Assembly: GCA_965228165.1 (NCBI GenBank)
Contig: CBDDHB010000003.1
Span: 1,054,001-1,118,000 of the forward strand
Length of the DNA stretch: 64,000 nt
Reading direction: 5' to 3'
From: Oleispirillum sp965228165
GTDB lineage: Bacteria > Pseudomonadota > Alphaproteobacteria > Rhodospirillales > Rhodospirillaceae
Below are positions 8,134 through 15,912 of the stretch, in pieces. The notes below the pieces were generated by a model that had not been told where the DNA came from, made no database searches, and saw only the letters and a list, made by a program, of their open reading frames with translations. Position 1 is the stretch's first letter; the number at the start of each line of letters is the position of its first letter. The translations under genes and the position numbers were made by a program.

Positions 8134-9243
8134 TCACAGCATCAGCCGCAGTTGCTCCCCCGGGCGGGGCGGCGGCTGGAACAGGTCGGTGCGCAGGGCG
8201 AGGCGTCCTCCCTCCAGGCCGAGGCGGCGGCAGGCGGCGGCGAAGCGTTGGCCGAGCAGGTCGGCGACCGGGCCTTCGCCGCGCATGCGTTTGCCGAATC
8301 GCGCCTCGTCGAGGTCGCCGTGGCGGGTCTGGCGAATCAGTGAGAGGACGCGCCCCGCGCGGTTGGGATAGTGGGTGGACAGCCAGTCGGCGAACAGCTC
8401 CTTCACGTCGAAGGGCAGGCGCAGCAGGGTGATCCCGGCGGCGGTCGCGCCCGCGTCGCGCGCCGCGGTCAGGATCGCGTCGAGTTCGTGGTCGTTGAGG
8501 CCGGGGATCATCGGCGCCGCCATCACCAGGGTCGGCACCCCGGCGCGGGAAAGGGCGGAGATCGCCTCCAGCCGCCCGGCGGGCGGGGTGGCGCGCGGCT
8601 CCATGCGGCGGGCGAGGTCGCGGTCGAGGGTGGAGATCGACAGCGCGGCGGCGAACAGGCCCTTTTTCGCCATCGGCCCCAGGATGTCGAGGTCGCGGAC
8701 GATCATCGCCGACTTGGTGGTGACCGTCGCCGGATGGTTGAAGTCGCGCAGCACCGTCAGGATGCCGCGCGCCACCCGCAAGCGGCGTTCCACCGGCTGA
8801 TAGGGGTCGGTGTTGGCGCCCATGGCGACCGGACGCACCGGAGCCTTGCGATAGGCGGGTCGGCGCAATTCCGCCTCCAGCAGGGCGGGGGCGTCGGATT
8901 TGACGAACAGCCGGGTTTCGAAATCCAGGCCGGAGGACAACCCCAGCCAGTTGTGGCTGGGCCGCGCATAGCAATAAATGCAGCCGTGCTCGCAGCCGCG
9001 ATAGGGATTGATCGACCGGTCGAAGGGAATGTCCGGGCTGGTGTTGCGGGTGATCACGCTGCGGCTGGCGTCTTCCTGCACCGTGGTCGTCAGCGGCGGC
9101 GCATCCGGATCGTTCCACGATTCCCAGCCGTCGTCGGCGGCCACGTGGTCGCGCGATTCGTAGCGTCCGGCGCGGTTCAGCCCCGCGCCGCGATGGCGCG
9201 CGGCGGCGATCTGCGGCTGCGCCTTGAAGGGAATCTCGTCCAT
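8134..9243 (-). CDS. PA0069-family radical SAM protein
   Basis: A 369-residue radical SAM enzyme of the group related to spore photoproduct lyase and annotated as the PA0069 family. The 4Fe-4S motif is in CEHGCIYCYARP (Cys-x3-Cys-x2-Cys) near residue 75, after the typical NPYRGCEHG lead; AMGANTDPYQPVER and TTKSAMIVRDLDIL follow, as in homologues. Chemistry and substrate are not known for the family. The start is ATG at 9243; a longer frame exists upstream but runs into a repeated intergenic sequence. It stands alone, converging on the MocR gene. Confidence 0.88.
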   Translation of the reverse strand: MDEIPFKAQPQIAAARHRGAGLNRAGRYESRDHVAADDGWESWNDPDAPPLTTTVQEDASRSVITRNTSPDIPFDRSINPYRGCEHGCIYCYARPSHNWLGLSSGLDFETRLFVKSDAPALLEAELRRPAYRKAPVRPVAMGANTDPYQPVERRLRVARGILTVLRDFNHPATVTTKSAMIVRDLDILGPMAKKGLFAAALSISTLDRDLARRMEPRATPPAGRLEAISALSRAGVPTLVMAAPMIPGLNDHELDAILTAARDAGATAAGITLLRLPFDVKELFADWLSTHYPNRAGRVLSLIRQTRHGDLDEARFGKRMRGEGPVADLLGQRFAAACRRLGLEGGRLALRTDLFQPPPRPGEQLRLML

Positions 9244-9331
9244 GCCGCCAGGATAGCGCGGCAACAGGAACAAATAAAGAACATTGCGGCGGGGGATTCG
9301 TCCCCCACCGCCTTTTCCTCCCCCATGATCG

Positions 9332-9497
9332 TCATGACCGGGCATGTCCCACGGCTGTCCGGTTTATTTTCGCCCGACGGTTCCGCATTCACATCCGTCA
9401 TGACCGGGCATGTCCCGGTCATCCACGAATTGTTGTTTTCCAATGGATTACAAAACAAGACGTGGATCCCCGGCACAAGGCCGGGGATGACGAATTG
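9332..9497. repeat. short intergenic repeat pair (GTCATGACCGGGCATGTCCC)
   Basis: The 20-base word GTCATGACCGGGCATGTCCC begins near 9333 and again near 9399. The second copy is followed by GTGGATCCCCGGCAC and AAGGCCGGGGATGACG (9462-9492), a stem around CCCCGG/CCGGGG. It lies in the 369-base gap between the radical SAM gene and the glucosaminidase gene. Nothing else is recognised in this gap. Confidence 0.6.
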
Positions 9498-9612
9498 AGG
9501 AATCGGCGGGATGCGTCCTGCCCGGTAGAGTCCTTCGGAACCGGTGTGTTCGCGCGGGGTTCCGACCAGAAGCCGGAATTCAACCGGACAGCCGTGTTCC
9601 CGGAATGTGCTC

Positions 9613-10572
9613 CTACCGCCGCACCACCAGGATTTCCCGCGACAGGCGGGCCTGGTCGAGCGCGACCAAGCGGTTGCTTTGCATGATGGTGCGCAGGGTT
9701 TCGACGTATTTCAGGCCGCGTTCGGAATACTTGTCCAGGGCCGCGGTCAGGTCGTAGCCCGAGGCGCCGAGCGCCCGTTGCAGGCGGAAGCGGTCATAGG
9801 CGGGATGGGTGTTGAGGTTGCGCACGTAGGCCTGGATCGCCCCCTTGACGCTGGAGAAGGCGCGAATCCGGTGGGATTCGCCTTCCTCCCGCTCGGCGGG
9901 AACGATGCCGCGATGATCGTCCGTCCAGGTCCACTGGCCGAACAGGGCGTTGCCTTCGCGGACGAAGCGCGAGGTTCCCCAGCCGCTTTCCTCCGCCGCC
10001 TGGGCCAGCACCAGGGACGGCGGCACGCCATCGACGCGGCGCAGCAATTCCTCGACGTCGGCGGAAGCCAGCTTGTAGTCGCGGGCCAGACCGTCCAGCC
10101 AAGCCTGATCGCGGCGCGACGGCGTCCGGCCCGCCTCGATCTGTTCCTGGATGCCGAGAAGGCGGGCGCGGTCGGCCTCGATATCGGCGTTCACCTGCAA
10201 GGCGAGCGGCAGCAGGGTGCGGAAGAACAGGCTTTTCTTCAGGTCGGTGTTCTGAAGGTGGACCAGATCCTTGGGCAGGGTCTTCAGCACCAGGGCCGGA
10301 ACCTCGATATTGCCGGACAGCACCGCGTTCCAGTCATAGCCCTCGGCATCGAAGCGGGCGGCCAGGGCCAGCGATTCCTCGGGCACGATGCGCGGCGCCG
10401 CCGGAAGGGCGGTGCGCACCTCGCGCACCTCCTCGATTACCGTCAGCTTGGGCAACGGCGCAGGCGGCGCGGCGACGAGAAGGCACGCCAATCCCAGGGC
10501 GCACCCCAGGGCGGCGGCGGACAACGCGACGCGCGGACGCTCGCTCAGCTCGATGAAAGTCGGCTTCGGCAA
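9613..10572 (-). CDS. Bax-like glucosaminidase-domain protein
   Basis: A 319-residue exported protein. One membrane anchor lies at residues ~15-35 (ALSAAALGCALGLACLLVAA); the C-terminal half is a glucosaminidase domain of the Bax type, with PPSLVLAQAAEESGWGTSRF holding the catalytic glutamate, then NALFGQWTW and FSSVKGAIQAYVRNLNTHPAY. It probably cuts peptidoglycan from the periplasmic face. The gap of 39 bases to the Nfu gene, on the same strand, suggests cotranscription. Confidence 0.85.
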   Translation of the reverse strand: MPKPTFIELSERPRVALSAAALGCALGLACLLVAAPPAPLPKLTVIEEVREVRTALPAAPRIVPEESLALAARFDAEGYDWNAVLSGNIEVPALVLKTLPKDLVHLQNTDLKKSLFFRTLLPLALQVNADIEADRARLLGIQEQIEAGRTPSRRDQAWLDGLARDYKLASADVEELLRRVDGVPPSLVLAQAAEESGWGTSRFVREGNALFGQWTWTDDHRGIVPAEREEGESHRIRAFSSVKGAIQAYVRNLNTHPAYDRFRLQRALGASGYDLTAALDKYSERGLKYVETLRTIMQSNRLVALDQARLSREILVVRR

Positions 10573-10611
10573 TGATCCCTTCTCCGTACCGTTTAAACGA
10601 TTCGTCCCGGC

Positions 10612-11166
10612 TCAGGTCGCCTGTCGCACCGCGACGACCTCGGGAACGTAGGCTTTCAACATCGCCTCGACGCCGTTCTTCAAGGTCAGCGTCGCGCTGG
10701 GACATCCGGCGCACGCGCCCTTCATCCGCAGATAGACGATCCCATCGTCGAAGCGATCGAACACGATGTCCCCGCCGTCGCGGGCCACCATCGGACGCAC
10801 CCGATCCTCGATCAGGGCCTTGATCCGGTCCCCTATGCCGTCGCCGCTTCCTGCGGCGGCGGGTTCGACCGGCCGCTCCTGGTTAAGGACGCGGTGGCCG
10901 AAGGTCAGGTGCTCCACCAGGAGCCCCAGAACCTGCAACTTCAAAATCTCCCACGACGCGGAGTCGGTCTTGGTCACCGCGACCGAATCCCGCCCGATCA
11001 TCACCCCCGCCACGCCGTCGATCTGGAACAGGCGCTCGGCGAGCGGCGACAGTTCGGCGGCGTCCTCGGGGCTCGGGCAATCGACGCCGCCCCGTTCGCT
11101 CAAGACCCGCCCCGGCAAAAACTTCAGGGTCGCCGGGTTGGGCGTCGTTTCGGTCTCGATGAACAT
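10612..11166 (-). CDS. NifU/Nfu-type iron-sulfur cluster carrier
   Basis: A 184-residue Fe-S scaffold or carrier. The N-terminal Nfu domain begins FIETETTPNPATLKFLPG; the C-terminal NifU domain carries the cluster-binding Cys-x2-Cys in KGACAGCPSATLTLKNG. The start ATG at 11166 has a GGAGA box 8 bases upstream and matches family N-termini; another ATG five codons earlier is less likely. Such genes usually sit near trpS and murJ in alphaproteobacteria, and they do here, though the sulfite-exporter pair lies between. Confidence 0.9.
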   Translation of the reverse strand: MFIETETTPNPATLKFLPGRVLSERGGVDCPSPEDAAELSPLAERLFQIDGVAGVMIGRDSVAVTKTDSASWEILKLQVLGLLVEHLTFGHRVLNQERPVEPAAAGSGDGIGDRIKALIEDRVRPMVARDGGDIVFDRFDDGIVYLRMKGACAGCPSATLTLKNGVEAMLKAYVPEVVAVRQAT

Positions 11167-11245
11167 CTGGCCGATCTCCACGCCGGAAGCCTGAAATATG
11201 GGCCGGGGCGTCCAGCGTCAAGTGACTTTTGCCGATGGGGGCGGA

Positions 11246-12007
11246 TCAGCGGCGGAAGACGAGGGCGATTCCCCATCCCGCCAGGACCGCGAAGGCGATC
11301 GTCGTCAGGGCATAGGCCGCAGCCCGATGCATCGCGAAATCAAAGACTTCGGCGCTGAAGCCGGTCTTCGAGACGAACAGCGGGGTGATCTCCGCGCCGA
11401 TCACCGCGCCCTCCTGAAGAAAATACACTTCGACCGAATACGACCCCACCGGAACCGTCGCGGGCAGGAACAGCTCCGCCCGGAACAGGCGATTCTCCAG
11501 GGTGGCGACGGCGCCCACCGCCTCGGGGTAGAGGCCCGCCTTCTGCTTCAGACGGATCAGCGCGGCGCGGAAGCGCTTCGCCTCGTCCTCGGGAAGCGCC
11601 TTGCCGCCGTTGCCGAGCGCGGGCAGGGCGAGGGATTCCAGCCCGATCTGGTGCCGCTTGCGCACCTCGGACGGCGCGACGTTCGGCAGGGGCGCGGTCG
11701 CCGCCACCGCATAGAACGCCGGAGTCTGCGGAAAGGTCGCTTCCTTGCGGTTCATCCACACCCCGGCAAGGCGGGTCTTTTCGCGCACCACGTGGGTTTC
11801 CTGCGGGCCGCGCACCACCACCACGATGTCGCCCTTGCGGTCGTCGGTGGCGCCGAAGGCCAGCACGTGGGTGCCGGAAAACCCGGTGGTGATGGCGACC
11901 AGATGGTTGGACAGGTCGGCGACCACCGGGCGCGCCGCATCCGCGCCGTCGCCCGAGGGCAGAAGCGCCAGCGTCATCGCCGCGAGGAGGGGAATCAGCC
12001 GCCGCAT
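11246..12007 (-). CDS. TIGR02186-family membrane-anchored periplasmic protein
   Basis: A 253-residue protein of a conserved family of unknown function. It has a signal peptide (residues 1-24), a periplasmic body containing GVWMNRKEATFPQTPAFYAV and PVGSYSVEVYFLQEG, and one C-terminal membrane segment (YALTTIAFAVLAGWGIALVF). It starts three bases after the TauE gene ends, so the two form an operon; this pairing is common in alphaproteobacteria and suggests a part in export or handling of a sulfur oxyanion. That role is inferred from the pairing only. Confidence 0.8.
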   Translation of the reverse strand: MRRLIPLLAAMTLALLPSGDGADAARPVVADLSNHLVAITTGFSGTHVLAFGATDDRKGDIVVVVRGPQETHVVREKTRLAGVWMNRKEATFPQTPAFYAVAATAPLPNVAPSEVRKRHQIGLESLALPALGNGGKALPEDEAKRFRAALIRLKQKAGLYPEAVGAVATLENRLFRAELFLPATVPVGSYSVEVYFLQEGAVIGAEITPLFVSKTGFSAEVFDFAMHRAAAYALTTIAFAVLAGWGIALVFRR

Positions 12008-12010
12008 CGC

Positions 12011-12934
12011 CTACCTCTCCATCACCACCGAGAACGGCTCGGACGGAGTCGCCGCCAGTTCCCCGACCAGACCGAAGCACACCCCCAGAACCAGCAGCGC
12101 CAGCAGAATCCGCAAATGCCGCCCGCCCAGCTTCGCCCCCGCCCGCGCCCCCCACTGCGCCCCCAGGATGCCGCCCGCCACCAAAAGGATGGTCAGCGCC
12201 ACGTCGACGTTGTGGTTCAGCGTCGCCTGAAGGAAGGTGGTGGCGATGGTGACGAAAATGATCTGAAACAACGAGGTGCCGATCACCGCCTGGGTCGGCA
12301 TGCCGAGCAGATAGATCATCGCCGGAACCATGATGAATCCGCCGCCCACCCCCATGATCGCCACCAGAATGCCGACCGCGCCGCCCATGGCGAGCGGCAG
12401 CACGGCGCTGATCGTCAGATCCGATTTGGGGAAACGCATCGGCATCGGCAGCCGCGCCGCCCAGGCGAAGCGCTCCGCGCCGCGCGGGCCGGAGGCGGCG
12501 GCGTCGCCGCGCCCGCGAACCAGCGAAATCAGGCTTTCCGCCAGCATCAGCCCGCCCACCGAGGCGAGGAAGACGACATAGGCCAGCCGGATGGTCAGGT
12601 CGATCTGCCCCCAGGACTTCAGAAGATTGAAGATCAGCACGCCGAACAGCGATCCGGCGACGCCGCCCGCCAGCAGCACGCCGCCCATGCGCACATCGAC
12701 GTTGCCGCGCCGCCAGTGGGCGACCACCCCGGACACCGAGGACGCGATGATCTGGCTGGTCCCCGACCCCACCGCCACCGACGGCGAGATTCCCAGGAAA
12801 ATCAGCAGCGGCGTCATCAGGAAGCCGCCGCCCACCCCGAACAGGCCCGAGGCGAATCCGACCAACGCCCCCAACCCGACGATCAAGGCGGCATCGACGG
12901 AGAGTTCGGCGATCGGCAAATAGACCTGAATCAT
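12011..12934 (-). CDS. TauE/SafE-family membrane exporter
   Basis: A 307-residue polytopic protein of the TauE/SafE family (export of sulfite, sulfoacetate or similar anions). The two-repeat pattern is visible: GFASGLFGVGGGFLMTPLL near the N-terminus and GILVAIMGVGGGFIMVPAM in the second half, each a Gly-rich family signature. About eight membrane segments are expected. It is the first gene of a two-gene unit with the TIGR02186 protein. Which anion is moved cannot be read from the sequence. Confidence 0.87.
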   Translation of the reverse strand: MIQVYLPIAELSVDAALIVGLGALVGFASGLFGVGGGFLMTPLLIFLGISPSVAVGSGTSQIIASSVSGVVAHWRRGNVDVRMGGVLLAGGVAGSLFGVLIFNLLKSWGQIDLTIRLAYVVFLASVGGLMLAESLISLVRGRGDAAASGPRGAERFAWAARLPMPMRFPKSDLTISAVLPLAMGGAVGILVAIMGVGGGFIMVPAMIYLLGMPTQAVIGTSLFQIIFVTIATTFLQATLNHNVDVALTILLVAGGILGAQWGARAGAKLGGRHLRILLALLVLGVCFGLVGELAATPSEPFSVVMER

Positions 12935-12995
12935 CGCACCGCCACGGCCCGCCGGGTCTCCCCGGCGGTCCTCCTTCGCAGATTCACGGGCGGTG

Positions 12996-13994
12996 TCAGG
13001 GTCGCAGGAACCCCACCGCCTCGTAGACTTCGTCCAGCACCGGCTTGGCCAGGGCGGCGGCCTTCTCGGCGCCGCGCTTCAGAATGCCGTCGATATAGGC
13101 CGGATCGCGACGCAGCCGGGCCATCTCGGCATTGATCGGCGCCAACTTCGCCACCGCCGCCTCGGCCAGCCGCCCCTTGAAGTCGGAAAACGCCATGCCC
13201 GCGCACTCCGCCACCGCCGAATCCAGGCTCTGGCCGGTCAACACCGCATAGATGCCCAGCAGATTCGCCGCCTCGGGCCGCTCCGCCAGGCCCGCCGCCG
13301 CCTCGGGCAACGGATTGGGGTCGGTCTTCGCCTTGCGGATCTTCAGGGCGATGGCGTCCGCGTCGTCGGTCATGTTGATCCGGGAATAATCCGACGGATC
13401 GGACTTGCTCATCTTCTTCGACCCGTCGCGCAGCGACATCACCCGCGTCGCCGCGCCGAAGATCAACGGTTCGGGCAGGGGGAAGACCTCGCGGCCGAAA
13501 TCGGTGTTGAACTTCTGGGCGACGTCGCGGGTCAGCTCCAGATGCTGCTTCTGATCCTCGCCCACCGGCACGTGGGTGGCCTTATAGGCCAGGATGTCGG
13601 CGGCCATCAGACAGGGATAGGCGAACAGACCGACCGAGACGTTCTCGCGGTCCTTGCCCGCCTTCTCCTTGAACTGGGTCATGCGGTTGAGCCACCCCAT
13701 CCGCGCCACGCAGTTGAACACCCAGGCCAGCTCGGCATGGGCGGAAACCTGGCTCTGGTTGAACAGGATGTTTTTTTCCGGGTCGATCCCCGCCGCGATC
13801 ATCCCCGCCGCCAATTCGCGGGTGGTGGCGCGCAGCTCCGCCGGGTCCTGCCAGACGGTGATCGCGTGCATGTCCACCATGCAGAAGATGCACTCGTAGT
13901 CATGCTGCAAATCCACCCAGTTCTTCATCGCCCCCAGATAGTTGCCCAGATGAAGATTGCCCGACGGCTGAATACCCGAAAAAATCCTGTTCAT
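12996..13994 (-). CDS. trpS: tryptophanyl-tRNA synthetase
   Basis: A class I aminoacyl-tRNA synthetase of normal length (332 residues) that charges tRNA-Trp. The N-terminus MNRIFSGIQPSGNLHLGNYL contains the HIGH-type motif HLGN, and SKKMSKSDPSDYS carries KMSKS. It follows murJ on the same strand, as in many alphaproteobacteria, but is separated by a 376-base gap filled with repeat sequence, so independent transcription is possible. Confidence 0.96.
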   Translation of the reverse strand: MNRIFSGIQPSGNLHLGNYLGAMKNWVDLQHDYECIFCMVDMHAITVWQDPAELRATTRELAAGMIAAGIDPEKNILFNQSQVSAHAELAWVFNCVARMGWLNRMTQFKEKAGKDRENVSVGLFAYPCLMAADILAYKATHVPVGEDQKQHLELTRDVAQKFNTDFGREVFPLPEPLIFGAATRVMSLRDGSKKMSKSDPSDYSRINMTDDADAIALKIRKAKTDPNPLPEAAAGLAERPEAANLLGIYAVLTGQSLDSAVAECAGMAFSDFKGRLAEAAVAKLAPINAEMARLRRDPAYIDGILKRGAEKAAALAKPVLDEVYEAVGFLRP

Positions 13995-14095
13995 TCGACT
14001 GTCTCTGCTGCGTTGCCGGGCCCTTCAGGCGGCCCGTTCGAGGTATCCCCCATTTCGCCCGCCGGGGCAAGGGCGGGGGCAGGGCGGAAAAGCAA

Positions 14096-14370
14096 AAACG
14101 TCGCGGAGGGTCTTGGACCCTCCGCACCTCCCATTCGCTGGTTTTTCGCCGCGCGGCGGCAACCAACCATCACGTGGAAGCGATGATTTGATGGCGCTTG
14201 CTCGGGAAATGCTTGCTGCATTTTCCTCGTCCTCGGCTTTGCCTCGGACCGCCGCCTATGGCGGCGTCCCTACGAAAGCCTCCGGCTTTCTCCGTCGCGC
14301 AAAAACATAACGAAGGGGTCTGGGGCCCAAGGCCCCGGCGGGTCCGGGCGGAGCCCGGCCTGGTTTTTCC
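14096..14370. repeat. intergenic mosaic hairpin repeat, copy 2 (full, with triple-hairpin module)
   Basis: Lies between murJ and trpS and explains most of this 376-base gap. In order: GGAGGGTCTTGGACCCTCC, a core GGTTTTTCGCCGCGCGGCGGC with CCATCACGTGG, the three-hairpin module at 14222-14294 (stems around CCTCGGCTTTGCCTCGG, CCGCCTATGGCGG, and GAAAGCCTCCGGCTTTC), CGCGCAAAAACATAACG, GGGGTCTGGGGCCCAAGGCC, and a closing GGCCTGGTTTTTCCC. The 95 bases before it (13995-14090) show nothing recognisable. Confidence 0.8.
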
Positions 14371-15912
14371 CTACCCCCGCCGCAGGGACGCGCGGAGTTC
14401 GCCCAGGCTGGCCGCGCCGAACGCGCGGGCGAGCACCAGATAGGCCACGCCGCCAAGGGCGATCCAGGCGCAGAGGGCGACCCAGGCGGGCGACCCGGCC
14501 AGCACGCCGGGATCGAAACCCTGCGCGGCGACCAGAGCCCCGGCCATGCCCAGGGCGGCGGCGGCGATGCGCGGCGCGCGGCTTTTGAAACGGGCGTCGA
14601 AGGCCAGATGGCCGCGCCGCCGCAGAACGAAGGCCAGCAGTCCGGCGTTGATCCAGGCCGAGGTGGCGGTGGCGACGGCGATGCCGACGTGGCCGAGCGG
14701 CCCCATCAGGGCGAGGTTGAGGACGAGGTTGGAAACCAGACACACGGCGGCGATGCGCACCGGCGTCGCGGTGTCCTCGCGGGCGAAGAAGCCGGGAACC
14801 AGCGCCTTGACCAGCACGTGGGCGGGCAGGCCGCAGGCGAAGGCGATCAGGGCCATGCCGGTGGCGTCGGTGTCGCGGGCGGAGAACGCGCCGCGCTCGA
14901 ACAGGGTGGCGACGATCGGCAGGGCCAGCGCCGCCAGACCGGCGGCGGCGGGGGCGGTGAGCAGAAGGGCGAATTCCAGACCGCGATTCTGGGTATGCTG
15001 GGCCAGATCGTCGCGGTCGGACTTGATCTGGCGGGAGAGCGTGGGCAGAAGCGCGGTGCCGATGGCGATGCCGACGACCCCCAGGGGCAGCTGGTTGACC
15101 CGGTCGGCATAATAGAGCCAGGAGACCGCGCCCTCGCTGACCAGGGAGGCGATCACCGTATCGACCAGCAGATTGATCTGATAGACCCCCATCCCGACGA
15201 CGCCGGGCAGGATGCGCCGCCCGAGCAGGCGGACGTCGGGGGTCAGGCGGGGCAGCACCAGCCCCGGCCCCATGCCGATGCGGCGATTGTTGGCCAGCAG
15301 CCAGACGAACTGCACCACGCCCGCCACGGTGACCGCCCAGGCGAGCACCGCGCCCGCGCCGCCGCCCCACAGGCGGCCATAGCCAAGGGCGGCGGCGATC
15401 AGGCACAGGTTCAAAAGGATCGGCGCGGCGGCGGCGGCGGCGAAGCGGCCCATCGAGTTCTGGATTCCCGACAACAGGGAAACCAGGGCGATGAAGAACA
15501 GATAGGGGAAGGCGTAACGGGCGAGTTCGGCGGTCAGCTCCAGCTTGCCCGGCACCTCGGCGAAGCCCGGCGCGAAGGCGGCGATCGCCCAGGGCATGAT
15601 CGCCTCCATCAGCAGCACCATGGCCAGCAGGACCAGGGCGAGCACCGCGAACACCCGGTCGGCGAAGGCGCGGGCGGCGCTTTCGCCCTCGCCCTCCAGC
15701 TTGCGCGAAAACAGCGGCACGAAGGCGGCGGAGAACGCGCCCTCGGCGAACAGGTGGCGGAACAGGTTGGGGAAGCGGAAGGCGACGAAGAAGGCGTCGG
15801 CCTCGGTCCCCGCGCCGAGCATGCGGGCGAGCAGCACGTCGCGGACGAATCCGGTGATCCGGCTGATCAGGGTGAACCCGCCGACGGTGGCGATGGCGCG
15901 GGAGAAATTCAT
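14371..15912 (-). CDS. murJ: lipid II flippase MurJ
   Basis: A 513-residue inner-membrane MOP-superfamily protein that flips lipid II for peptidoglycan synthesis. It begins MNFSRAIATVGGFTLISRIT, followed by GFVRDVLLARMLGAG and AFRFPNLFRHLFAEGAFSAAFVP, the diagnostic MurJ region; some 14 hydrophobic segments follow. The ATG overlaps the glnD stop codon (ATGA, 15909-15912), which sets the start and implies translational coupling. The arrangement glnD-murJ-trpS is conserved among alphaproteobacteria. Confidence 0.95.
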   Translation of the reverse strand: MNFSRAIATVGGFTLISRITGFVRDVLLARMLGAGTEADAFFVAFRFPNLFRHLFAEGAFSAAFVPLFSRKLEGEGESAARAFADRVFAVLALVLLAMVLLMEAIMPWAIAAFAPGFAEVPGKLELTAELARYAFPYLFFIALVSLLSGIQNSMGRFAAAAAAPILLNLCLIAAALGYGRLWGGGAGAVLAWAVTVAGVVQFVWLLANNRRIGMGPGLVLPRLTPDVRLLGRRILPGVVGMGVYQINLLVDTVIASLVSEGAVSWLYYADRVNQLPLGVVGIAIGTALLPTLSRQIKSDRDDLAQHTQNRGLEFALLLTAPAAAGLAALALPIVATLFERGAFSARDTDATGMALIAFACGLPAHVLVKALVPGFFAREDTATPVRIAAVCLVSNLVLNLALMGPLGHVGIAVATATSAWINAGLLAFVLRRRGHLAFDARFKSRAPRIAAAALGMAGALVAAQGFDPGVLAGSPAWVALCAWIALGGVAYLVLARAFGAASLGELRASLRRG

